Positions 49,401 to 60,203 of a DNA stretch of 64,000 bases are shown here, piece after piece (the stretch's first letter is position 1; every line of letters starts with the position of its first letter). The stretch lies in NCBI GenBank assembly GCA_963920765.1, contig OY987246.1, positions 20,913,428-20,977,427 on the forward strand. Reading direction: 5' to 3'. The stretch comes from Ulota crispa. Its lineage: Eukaryota; Streptophyta; Bryopsida; Orthotrichales; Orthotrichaceae. The position numbers were made by a program, and so were the translations under genes. Below the pieces are notes generated by a model. The model made no database searches. It was not told the origin of the DNA and worked only from the letters and a program-made list of their open reading frames with translations.

Positions 49401-52400
49401 GGTTCTGGGGCATCTTTTAAACAACAGATGGTGTGTCCCAAATCCTTTGAGATGACATTGCAAGTGACCCTCAAGGAAGGATCCTCATGTTATATGAAGG
49501 AAAACGGTGTAGCGACGGATATACTCTCTAAAAAAAGTCGACAGAGCTCTTTGCCAGACGAGACGGTGTGGAAGGGTTCTGTTAAAGGTAGTGAGAGGAG
49601 CAATGTTAAACAATGCTACGTCTTCGATACTAAAGATCTTAAATTTGTGAAGCAAGGGACTTACCACTTTAAGTTCGAGCTGGTAAGATTATCTATATTG
49701 AAATGAGAAACATTCTTCAGTATTTTTTTTGCTATATGAACCTTCATAATAAGTTCTATTGCTTGTTTGAATTTCTCATCGAGTTCTTAATAATCATGTA
49801 ATAAACTTGTGATGCTAAGAGCAAACAGAACTATATTCATTAAAGGTGTTGGTTATGAGCAGGCAGCCTCAGATAGTCATGTGAGACCTTTGGAAAAGAC
49901 AATCACAGTTGAACCTTCAGCAGAGAGCAAGGGATGGAAGATGTGCCTTGATCCTAATCTAGATTCTCCACTCCCTATCAGGTACTTATCGGGCATACTG
50001 GGGCAAAAATTAACTTTATATGTGCATTCTTTGAAAGGAATCATAACTCTTGAATTCTTTATGTTGATTCTTGCGGTGATTGATGTTCTGAATTAAGAGA
50101 CAGTCATAGAAACTTGATTCGGCTTTCTCTACGCTACATTTGAATAAATGCCCGAAGTTAAATGGTTGTAAGGATTTTTTCTAGCCTTGCGGTAATTACA
50201 TTGGCACTGCAGTGACTGAAGCTTTTACTTTTCAATGCATCAACAGATTTGTTGCTCTTTCGAAATCCTCTACGGGACATCATTTCGTTGTGCACCCTAG
50301 TCTCTCATATAATTGAGTCATACCTTGGGGCTAATCTTCGGTGCCTAATCTTTCTCCTGTTTTGTGTTCAATTAACAAACTCCTGCTTATGGATGTTTTT
50401 CTCTTGACTGGGCAGATTGAACGGTCCGATGACAGAAAGCTTGTTATTTGTAAAACTGGACATCTATGACAACCGTCAGTATATTCCAAGAAATCCAGGA
50501 TTTCAGGTTTCGCTAGAATCATCCGACGGCACTGAAGTGTTTTCCAAAAGAAGCTGTAGTTCAGAGAATTTTACGCTTTCTACTGACAAGAAGAATTTGA
50601 CACTTACGGAGGTATTTTCTTTGATGGTCTTGGGAACCATTTTGTTACGATGTTTGTTTATTTATTATTTTTCGTAGGCCCTAGCTGTTAAACGAAGTGA
50701 TAGAAAAACTTCAAAATTATGGGGTGGCTACCATATTTTAGTAATTTCATATTAAACCAGCTCATCGTATTCTTCTTGCAGGCAGTTCTATTTTGTGAGG
50801 GCAATGCAGGTCCGTTAGGTCCTACAGGAGAGGGTTATTTGGTATTTCACATCCAAGAGGAAGTTCGGTCTCAGATCGAACAGAGCACCCATAAAACTAA
50901 ATGTCGAGGTAAGTTTCATTGATCTCACGTCTGCTGTCGTTCCACATTGGCAACTTTTGCACCGAGCAAGAACAATCAGCAGTGCCGAATTATGGCTTCA
51001 GCTAGTTTTTTAAGTTTGGTGGAATTTAATACTTTGAAAATAATATTTCTTTCAACCTGTCTGCAGTTTATCCTGACAGGATTGCTATCGTCTCTGTCAT
51101 TCAAGGGCCACCACTGCAATCAGGGAATCCTATGTCTTTTATGCATCCGCTAAGGCCTAATGACAACATAGACACATTGTTGTTACAGGTAAAAAAAAAA
51201 GTTTCTAGCCTGCCATAACTATCTTGTGCACTGTAAGTATTTGAAGCTTGGTAATTGAAAGTCTGTTGTTTTCAGGTTGAGGCTCAGGATTATTACTGAT
51301 AGGAGGTGGGCAACATTTGCAGGGCGAAGATAAATCTGGAAACCCTGTTGTCAAAGGTCAGCGAGTAGAAGTTCGACTCGATAATTTACGGTTCCGGGAC
51401 AAGATTGGTTCGTTTAGACCGGTAACAGAGAGATCTCTTTTAACGCTAATTCTACTGAGTTTGAATTTGCGCTCTAATCTAGAATACAAGTTCATAACAA
51501 TGGTCACTTCATCTATATTTGCAATACATGTGAGCTACGTTTGATGTTGGTTATAGTTCTTGGTTTAGTTTGCTGGTGAACCTGATAGTTAATCTAGTCT
51601 GACGAATGGATATTTTGTAACAAAAAACCTTCAAGACGAAGTTTTGTTTGACTGGGTATTCTATTGTCGGCAGTTGGCTGAGGAGGGCATACTGGATCTT
51701 GGAGGACTCCTGGTGGTGACCGGACCTTACAATTCTAGAGGTTAGTATCTTCAAATATGATTCTTCTCCATTATGGATTGTGGCAAAATTGACCCAGATG
51801 TTGACATTTTTTAATGTATTTGCTTGAATCCATGTGTAAGGAAACAAGGGATACTTTAATGACTTTGTAACTTCACTTATTCTGATCAACCGCACACTTT
51901 TCATCCATAAGCTTACGTGAATGACTGTTTTGTAGGTTCCATTTCCTTATTTTGTGAAAACCTGGCTGGAGAAAGGAAAAAATTGATTGAAATACTCTTT
52001 AGAGTAGCCTCTTGCCGGATGCAGATTGCACATCCGGTATGCGATATTTCCAACACCATAAACAGTTTCATTCTTGTATGCGTAGGAACCAAAGTAGATA
52101 CAGCAAGTAGTATGAACCAATTTCAAGTTGCTGAATCCTTATATATTTGGTTCTCGATTTGGTTGCAGGTACAGAGACGCTTTCCTGGAGGAAGCACTTT
52201 AGAAGGAGTTGTTGTAGAAATTTTAGGTGAAGATGGACTTTTGTTTACGTCCATGGATGGTCCATTTCATACTTTGGTATTAAGCTGGATGAAAAATGTT
52301 ATTTGCCCAGTCGTTAAGGGTCGTTGTGAGCTTCCCAGCTTTCCGTTACCAAGTAAGCACGGTCCTTGGTGTGGTCAAATTTCTCACTCCTCTTATGAGA

Positions 52401-55400
52401 ATTTGAAGGTTGATTTACAGGTTAGCAACAATCCCACATCGAGTCATTTTATGTAGTATTTTTCTAATCAGTCGATCTGCAAGAATAAACTATATGCTTG
52501 CTTGTGATAATTGTTTGATCTTGTTAAATAATTTTCCTACTAGGAGAATTTCTGGATCATTAGGGCTGACGTATATGTTGACCGTAAAAATAGATTGGAT
52601 GTTTTCTTTTGTGAAGGAAACGGCTGTTTTACATTTTGTTCTGTTGTTTCGCAGTTGAGCCTTGAAATGAGTATCGCCAGCAGATTAGTATTGCCGGCGG
52701 ATTACCATGCTGCTTCAGCTAAGAACGATGAAATCTTTCTGCTGAAGTTTTTGGCCTTGGATGCCCAGGGGCAACCAGCTATTCTTACAAGCGACATGAT
52801 TGGAAATGTAAAATTCCTCTTAACTCCTGTATCTCAATTTTTTTGATATTCTCAGTGTTGTATGATTTACTTCAGTGAAGGTTGAAGTGATAAATTTTTG
52901 AGTTCATTCTTGTTTTTTGCAGATGATTGTTGAGGTTGATTCTAGCCGTTGTTCGGTGACGGGGTTCAAAATTACTGCAACGAGCGGCTCTCTCACGAGT
53001 TTCACCGCTCGGGTTCAGCTTGGAGGGGCAGAAGGGAAGTACACTGTAGTTTTAAGAGCCTCACCTGATGCATATCCTTCTATAGGTTTAGAAGAACAAC
53101 CAGGATCGACGGCATTACTTGCTTGGGGAGTTCATTTGAAGCCTGGGAAATTAGCGAGACTTACGTACCAGGTTATGCAAAATGACTCGTGGGTGAATGG
53201 TGTCAACTCCATAGAGGTCCCTCGCCTGGCTATGTTCCCGGCCATTAAGGTTCGATTGTTGGATGTGTACGACAACATCTTTCCACACCACGACGGGCAG
53301 ATACTGGATCTTATACAAGAGAAACAGGGTGCTGGTAGAGATTCGGCATGCCAAAATTGTCAAATCAACAATGGTGAGGGTATTTTTCAGCCATTTGAGA
53401 TGGGTGCAACAGAAGGACAATATCAGATGATCATCAGCGCGTCACGGTTTACGTTTTCACCAGGGTCAGCTGTAGTAAGAGAGCCTGCATTCAATCTTAG
53501 AGTTACGCGTGGCATTTGCTCCGCTGCGCTGCGTTTGACGGATTGTAATCCACTTCGAATTGCCTTGATAGCGGACCTGAAGCCCCTTAAAGATTTGGCT
53601 GTCATTGTGGATCCTGTTGGTAATCAGCCTCTCAGAATCCTCAGTCCCCCGCTTTTGATACTAGTGGCTTCAAGCAAGTCAGACTCTTGCAATCAGGAAT
53701 TCGTAGGGAAAGAAGTGGCCTGCTCCGATCCAAGTGCCAATCAATCAAAGACGTTTCAATTTCCTCCGTTTAACATTCCTACTGCTGCAGGAAGATATAT
53801 ATTGAAGTTTTTACTTCCTGATTCTGAGGTTGATCCTTGCATTCGTCACTTGGAGGTGCTACATAGCCATCCTATACGGTTGGGTCTTTCTGTTACACAG
53901 ACCAAAAATGAAGGGTGGGTCGCACAAGCCAGTATTTTGGATATGTACGACAATCTTTGTGAAGATGAAATCGGTTTAGTTCTTAATTTATCACTGAAGG
54001 TATCAAACGAGAACTTGTTTCTAGCATCCTCCAGCTTTGGTTCACAACGTTCATGTTACTTGAGAAGCAAGGCGCAGGCAGTTGTCCAGTCCGGGGTGGC
54101 GAATTTCGAAAAAATCGAGCTGTCGCAAGGTGGACGACCTGGCCCGTACGTTCTGAGGGTGTTTGTGGAGCCAGATCAGAAGCTGGCCCTCGGACAGTTG
54201 GGTTATTTGAAACCCGCTGAAGTGGAGATGTTTGTGAATAGTGAAGCCCAGCAGCTCCAGCTACAGGAAAGTTTACAGTCATGCCAGGAAAATGTCAAGG
54301 TAATATATTTCTTTTTGGTTTATTTGCATTTATAAAATGCCATCATGTACACGCCTGAAATTCATTTGAGAGATTATTTTCAGTTAAGTGACCAACTGTG
54401 ATTGAATGTATATGCAGGCTCGGAGGGATGAGCTGATCAAACAAAAAGACCGAACAGAGAGTGCCAGAAATGAAGCACGTTGTGAACGAGGTATAAATAT
54501 TATCTTGATGCAACACCCTGGAAATGTTTTGACGGTTGGAAAAGCTTGAGGTTATCTTCGTATGTTTCTGAATGATAGTTGGTGCTGAATATACCAGTCT
54601 AATTTCGTTACTGCAATTACAGCTGCATTAGAGAAGTTGTTGCAAAACCATCCCGGACGTAATAGTGCCGAGAACTTGACCGCTGTGGATGAGGAGATTT
54701 TGAGAAGAGAAAGGGAGAGACCAAGGCGTGGCGAGTTTGAAGTTATGCAAGATCTGGATAGACTAGCTGTGCAGGGAAACTCTGCAGCAGCAGCGGCTCT
54801 AGCATTTCTGCAGGCTCGTGAAGGAAACAACTTCCTTTCTCCAAACCGTCCACTGGCAAATGAAGCAATCGGATTGGTAGTGACTCTTGCCCGGGTGGAG
54901 AACGAAGCTTTTAACAGGTACGTTACTTTCTGAGTGTCCCTTCCATCCAGTTCTTGCAACTAGATTTTTCCTTTTTCAGTCAAAGCAAAACCATATGGAA
55001 CCCTTTTGCTTTATGTGTTTGACATGCTTGTGGCATTTTGATCAGGATTTTGTGCGAGTTTATGTCACCTAGTACATTGTTGCTCCCCATCTGCATGACT
55101 CAAGAAGGAGTGAACGCCTTGGAAAGGAGAAGAGGGGGCATCGTGGACAGTAGTTATGGGCTGGCAAGTGTCAGCCGTTATCCTCTGACGTCGAACTATG
55201 ACGTATTAGCTCTGTCTGACGTGAGGTAAATCGATCGATATCTCTGCTTGTAGTATTGTGCTCAGTTTCCATTCCGATGAACAAACATGGATGCAATTAA
55301 ACTCAAAATGTTGGTAAAACCTTATCCTTTCCTGTTTCTTTTGGTTGAGTGAATTAACTTGGTCTTTGGAAGCTGGTTGCTTGCTGGGATTTGACTTCTT

Positions 55401-56112
55401 CACCTTGTTGTTGTTGTTTTCCAGGGTATGGAATAGTTATGAAGATACAAGCCACCCCCAGCTGCTGTTGAAATTACCACTACCACGGGTTTCGGGAACC
55501 AGCGGCTCAGTGCCGCGTGGATTTTTAGGGTACGCCGTGAACCTCCTCTACATCAAGCCGGAGCACCTCAAGATTCGAGTGAAGGTAACATCCAAGCCCA
55601 CATGCACGTACAATCTTCGCCAGTCCCTGTTCTACCACCATCTGCAACAGGTGCAGGTATACGACACTCGGGAGAACATGAACCATGCCAAGGACGCGAA
55701 CGCGCTCAGTGGAGGTGCCATGTCACTTGATGGGTATTTGATCAAGGCGAACATGAGGCAACAACTCGGCATGCGTGACCGAAGAAATTCTTCCATTAGT
55801 TTTGCGTTGGTTCCCTATGACGAGCGTGTGAATACTTGTGGGCTCTTGCCTCCTGCTTGCGAAGCCATCTCAAAGCTCCAACGACAGCTAATGCTTCAAC
55901 AGCAGGTGGAAGCCCATGAGCGTTACATCCAACAGATGAAAGCATCGTGTGACGAGAAGCATCGAAACGTGGAGAAGCTTTTGAAAGAAGTGGTTGATGC
56001 AGACCAGGCACTGCAAGAGGCGGAGGCAAAAGAGAAGGAAGTGCAAATGCAGCAACTGGGGTTGCGGTCATCACTCGAGAGAAGCAACCAACTGCACTAC
56101 AAAGTTCGGTAA
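43493..56112 (+). CDS. GMI1: GMI1/SMCHD1-like protein: GHKL ATPase plus SMC hinge, 32 exons
   Basis: Plant GMI1 is a chromatin and DNA-damage-response relative of animal SMCHD1. Exons: 43493-44008, 44624-44704, 45070-45122, 45263-45337, 45448-45520, 45683-45738, 45943-46051, 46665-46832, 46981-47149, 47193-47389, 47506-47631, 47750-47840, 47948-48067, 48175-48372, 48492-48659, 48782-48921, 49052-49168, 49332-49682, 49863-49981, 50416-50611, 50782-50908, 51067-51188, 51323-51421, 51674-51740, 51936-52036, 52169-52420, 52655-52807, 52923-54299, 54418-54490, 54623-54917, 55046-55225, 55425-56112. All junctions are GT-AG and phases agree; they sum to 6,657 nt, 2,218 residues plus stop. The first ATG has a weak context; the in-frame ATG at 43553 (residue 21, G at -3 and +4) is the likelier start. 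Arabidopsis GMI1 is shorter as I recall; this length is nearer SMCHD1. No internal stop in the chosen exons, so probably functional. Confidence 0.88.
43553..47631 (+). other. GMI1: GHKL ATPase region of the GMI1-like protein
   Basis: Residues are numbered from 43493. A basic, low-complexity N-terminus (FKRRREP, KKRKRD) may hold a nuclear localisation signal. The N-box is split over exons 2/3 as ALADEV|DNALQAVW (about 194-207), with the acidic residue and Asn that bind Mg-ATP. The ADP-contact motif DTGSGMD is at 229-235 in exon 4. The glycine-rich lid GKYGAGG is at 270-276 in exon 6. SSKTRESKK (exon 7), APGGSFTCVEI (exon 8) and RWLGRLLPENQW (exon 11) match the post-catalytic part of GMI1. All key ATPase residues appear intact, so ATP binding is expected. 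Confidence 0.85.
47750..54299 (+). other. GMI1: Central region of the GMI1-like protein (repeated beta-domain type)
   Basis: Exons 12-28 encode about 1,270 residues with few charged helices and recurring patterns such as LLFVKLDIYDNRQY, IKVRLLDVYDNIF and ASILDMYDNLCED. These suggest repeated immunoglobulin-like beta domains, as proposed for the long middle of SMCHD1. Exon 28 (1,377 nt) is unusually long for this gene. GWHG-like residues (GPWCGQISHSSYENLKVDLQ, exon 26) match a conserved SMCHD1/GMI1 patch. Confidence 0.65.
54418..56112 (+). other. GMI1: SMC flexible hinge and C-terminal coiled coil of the GMI1-like protein
   Basis: Exon 29 and the start of exon 30 are charged and helical (ARRDELIKQKDRTESARNEA). 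The hinge begins near residue 1905 (ANEAIGLVVTLARVENEAF), continues over exon 31 and includes GFLGYAVNLLYI, QVQVYDTREN and SGGAMSLDG (about 2085-2093), as in DMS3 and SMCHD1 hinges. The last about 80 residues (QRQLMLQQQVEAHERYIQQM onward) form a coiled coil. In SMCHD1 the hinge dimerises and binds nucleic acid. Confidence 0.8.
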
Positions 56113-57085
56113 TAGGAACTCATGTCAAAGCTTTGCATCCTAAAAGATTTGTATATTTGGAGGGGACAACTTTTTATTTATCATCTTTGTACAGTAAGCT
56201 CTGGTTGTATTTTTGTCATTTGTGGGAACCAATTGGCTTTACATACATGCCTCGCATTTTGGGAACCCAAGGTATCAGAGGATTGTAAATTATCGAACAA
56301 CTTTTATTGTTATCATCCTTGCAAGTTCTGGTTGCGATATTGTTACTTGTCTTACTCCATAGGTTTGCTCTTTCTGCAAGTTTTTTAAATTGTGCAAGCA
56401 CACGAGCATCATTTTTTGACTATGGTTCCAGTCGGAACATTGTTTTCCGGTTGCTTTCATCATCTTTATTGTATAGCTCTAGCATTCATGCTTTGTGTAG
56501 CTTTTGTAGGATTACTTCTACATTATTTGTTATTTTTTTATTACATTATATCTAAAGAGGGTTGATTCTGTCAAGAGACCCTTTCTTGCAGGAGCATGAG
56601 TTCAGGATCCCGGAGTTGGAACGTCTCAGCTCGTTCTCCTCTGATTTAGACAAATGTAAGCTTTTCTGATTATGAGCGAATACTGAATTTGGTGTTGGAA
56701 ATGTTTGTGAGTGGGTTGGGTGTGCAACAAGTGAAACTTTGACCCTCAAATTTACAGTATAGGCTAGATCTTCGTGAGTACTTGGATTTTCTTATGGATA
56801 AATCTGGTTGCTACGGCAAATGAGAAGAAATTCTCTCATTTGGCACACAAGTAGTCTCTTTGTTGAAAATGGTCAAGGAAAAGTTGGATGGACTGGAAGA
56901 GAAAGCAAATTGGCGGATACTTTGGCTTCTTCAGATCCAAGTATGGCGAATTTCAGCTGGTTCTCTCTCAGTAAAACCATATATTTGTGGGCTGTTTTAA
57001 ATCTATTGTAGCAAACACCATAAGCTCATTCGAGGTTGGCGGAGGATATGAAGCTACTTGCTGTGCTAATGGAATGAGGTTGAGG
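56113..57085. other. 3' flank of the GMI1-like gene with a possible alternative last exon
   Basis: GTAATA at 56108 inside the last codons can act as a splice donor, and an acceptor TTGCAG at 56586-56591 would add GSRSWNVSARSPLI-type residues and a stop at 56647-56649. Otherwise this is 3' UTR or intergenic sequence. Confidence 0.3.
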
Positions 57086-57091
57086 CAGTAG

Positions 57092-57172
57092 TACTGGATT
57101 GTGTTTGAATTGTATTGAAAACAACTGGATTGTGTTTGGATTGTGTTTGGATTGTATTGAAAACAACTCTGA
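57092..57172. repeat. Short tandem repeat
   Basis: ACTGGATTGTGTTTG plus ATTGTATTGAAAACA occurs twice, the second copy with an extra GGATTGTGTTT. A small local duplication; no function suggested. Confidence 0.75.
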
Positions 57173-58404
57173 ACTCTAAAACTCAAATCTAAAAAACACG
57201 GTCTTTAAACTTTTATCTTGATAAATAAACAGAGTAGTAATGAGGACTGAAATCAAGCTTTGGCTACAAAGATCATTAGTATTTAGTGTAGAACCAATTT
57301 AGCTTAAAGTTTTATTGGTGAATTAGCGGTTGGTGCTTGCAATGCTGTGCATTCACCATTAGGATTTGAAAGTAGAAATTTCAGTGTGTCTTCAAATTAT
57401 ATGATAATTTCACAGAGATTGGAGAGGTGATATTACAGAAGGCATCTATGATATTATAGAGGTCATTGTGATTTTAGTAATATGATACAGTAACAGATCT
57501 GTTATAGACATGACCTATGGGTCATAATTTATAGCTTTTGCTTGAAAGTTACCATTACATTATTTTTCTGAATTGCACATTATTATTTATCTATGTGTTT
57601 TTGAAATTTTGGATTGTGTCAGAAAAGGATTGGGTTTTGTTGCTTCTCTTTTAACAGCACATTTTGACAATTTCGGTGAGTTTTGATTGTATTGTCTTGA
57701 GGTTACAGCATTGAATCTTGTTCAATTCTTTGTAAAATTGTGCGCAATTGTATCTATCTACTTCAAGATTCTTCAATTACATTTTTTCAGTTGAGTGACA
57801 AAGGATTTTGAATAAGTTTTTGTGTGAGGTTCGTCGCAAATGGCTGTCCATCCTTGTCCAAGCTTTTAAAGGATTTTCAAAAATTGTAAAATACAAAACA
57901 CTAATAGCAAGGAAAACCATGGAAATAGATTATGATCTTAATGAATTTTGCTACTATATCTTTACAACTTCTGTAATTTTCAGTGACGTGTTATAACATA
58001 ATGAACGTATGATAAACATGTGCAATTTTTTTAGAGTTTTTCAGTGGTCAAGCGGCAAGCAACCTAGAGTGCGCTCAACTACAAGAAACTAGGATACAGT
58101 TATCCATGTGTGCATGTTCGTAAGTAAAATTAGTTGATAGTAATTATTTTCATCCGAGATTTGGCACACCTAATGTTTCATTCAATGGGATTCGGCAGTC
58201 TCCTTCATTTCCTCACCCAATTTCTTTTAGTGATAATGGGATCGTATTTTATTTTTCATTAGTTGAGCAACACACCTTGTAATGCATACAAGATAATGCA
58301 TACAAGTAAGTTATAAAACACTACTATACTACTAATTGTATTAGTCGTATTGACAGGATTATGTATGGCATGGTCCCATGCTATTTCATGTCACATCATT
58401 CTTT
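57173..58404. other. Intergenic DNA
   Basis: No gene or clear element. An ACTACAAGAAA string at about 58079 recalls a CACTA terminus, but no partner was found. Confidence 0.4.
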
Positions 58405-58615
58405 ATCCCATGCCCCCTTATCCTCGTGCCTACCTATCCCCTTGTCCCCTATTTCCGTGCCCCTTATCCTTGTGCCCCCTATTCCTATGCCTCCTATTCC
58501 CGTGCCTTCTATCCTTGTGCCCCTAAATTTTACTTTATTCCATATGTTGTACCAACGGGTTGATCCTTGTGCCCCCTATCCCCGTGCCCCTCTATCCTCA
58601 TGCCCTTCAAATTTT
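58405..58615. repeat. C-rich minisatellite, opposite orientation to 18286-18575
   Basis: About 11 imperfect units such as CCTATCCTTGTGCCCC, the complement of the 18.3-kb array, split by a unique 45-bp stretch. The next 60 bp (containing CAAACTTGTACTCTACTC) match the complement of about 19087-19105, so array and flank were copied together. Confidence 0.8.
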
Positions 58616-60203
58616 AGATTATTCTATTTGTAACTTTAGTCAAACTTGTACTCTACTCTATTTTTAAGTGGAACTAAAAATGGACTTTGTGGAATTGTCT
58701 TCCTCACCTACAAAACCGTTGAGAGTGACCGCCTGATATTCTATTATATATATAGATATAGATGAAAAGAATCATTCATCCAAGTATTCACAAGTTTTCA
58801 ATAAATTAGTTGATATTAATAAATTTCATCCTAAATATGGAAGCCTAATATTCATTTGAGAAAGATTTAACAATCTCATTCATTTATTCACCCATTATTT
58901 TTAATGTTTAGAGCATCTCTAGCCAACCTCTAGAATTTTGTCTTTGAAAAACAACGTGTTTCTTGTTTCCAATATTGAATAGTAATTTTCCCCACTTGTG
59001 TGACTAGATAAAACAACTTTCAACCAATAGGAAGTCTTTTTATTTGAAAGAGTAGCAAGCCTTTTATTTGAAAAAGTAGATTAGATTTTCCATCATTGCT
59101 TATTCAACCTACTAATTGTGCAAAAAAAAGTGGTATTTGAGAGAGTTGTCATGCACTGAAAAAATCAAATTACAAAGAAGAATATTTTGGCATGTCCATT
59201 CATTAATTACTTCATTTTCATCCAAAAGCCTCCTTAACCCTTACATGTCAAAGCAGACGGTTTCCGTTCACTCACTTAGAAAAACGCTTTCAAGGTTGGA
59301 AAAAAACTTTTTTCATCCGTTTTTTTTTTCAAAAGTGGACTTGGAGATGTGCTCCATTATGAAATGACAAAAATAGACTTATAGATTACCCTCACATTTT
59401 ATAAACTCTAGTTTGTGAGAAAATTGACAACATGGTTGAAGGTTCCCTGCTGCCCTAGTTACAATTTTTGTGAGGGCAGTTAGCATTGTTGACTTTTGGA
59501 ACTTTCAAAAATAATACTATAATGCAGTACTGTAGAATCATTGTTCACGCAAAAACACTAGCAGTAGTCACGGTTCAATTTTTATCATTCTCAATCTTCA
59601 CAGAAACCGACGTGGCTGTTAGTCCACCACTCGCGCAAGAGGTTTTCCATGAAAATTGAGAATTTTCACCTAGGCGTGGAGAAATGTCGTCCTTCAAATT
59701 TTTGCAAGAAAACTTTTACTTCTTGTAATTTTGAGTTCATCTCGCGTTGCTACTCCCATTGTATTGGCTCGTACTTTCACTCTACCTTTTCTCAGCCTGC
59801 ACAAAAATCTGAATCTCAGACCAACCGTGACTACCACTACTGTTCCAGTGCAGGCACGGTGACCACCCGGCGTTTAGGGTTAATGTTAATTGTTTACCCC
59901 GGTGTTTCACAGTGGGGGTGGAGATGCTCTACTGTATCCAGAAACGGTAACATAATAGCGAAACAAGCCTCAGTAAAGTCCATTGTCGGCGAGCATGAAA
60001 ACAGAAGCTCTCGTTGCCAGCTATGGCGCATCAACCTCCTCGCATGCTCGCTCTCACCATTGCCGCACCACACAGCTCCCGTCGCAGCACTAGTCCACTT
60101 CTCCCGCCTCCCATTCCTAACACCACAAACCACACCCCCTTCTCCTTTACAAACTCCGATCGAAGCTCATCCTGAATGCACTGCCGCCCGTCTCATTTTA
60201 TAA
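58616..60203. other. Intergenic DNA and probable Taspase-like promoter
   Basis: To about 59500 it is AT-rich without features. From 59600 it is less AT-rich, with pyrimidine stretches as expected near a promoter or 5' UTR. A 184-codon frame at 59649-60203 has no recognised homology and is probably chance or UTR. Confidence 0.4.

Noticed and set aside
52917..54335. A separate 472-codon gene
   Set aside because: It is exon 28 of the GMI1-like gene: acceptor at 52921-52922 and donor at 54300 keep phase with its neighbours.
58070..58095. Possible CACTA terminus (ACTACAAGAAACTAGG)
   Set aside because: No inverted partner or target duplication found nearby.
59649..60203. 184-codon plus-strand frame before the Taspase-like start
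   Set aside because: No recognisable domain, opens with no good start context, and lies where the promoter and 5' UTR are expected.
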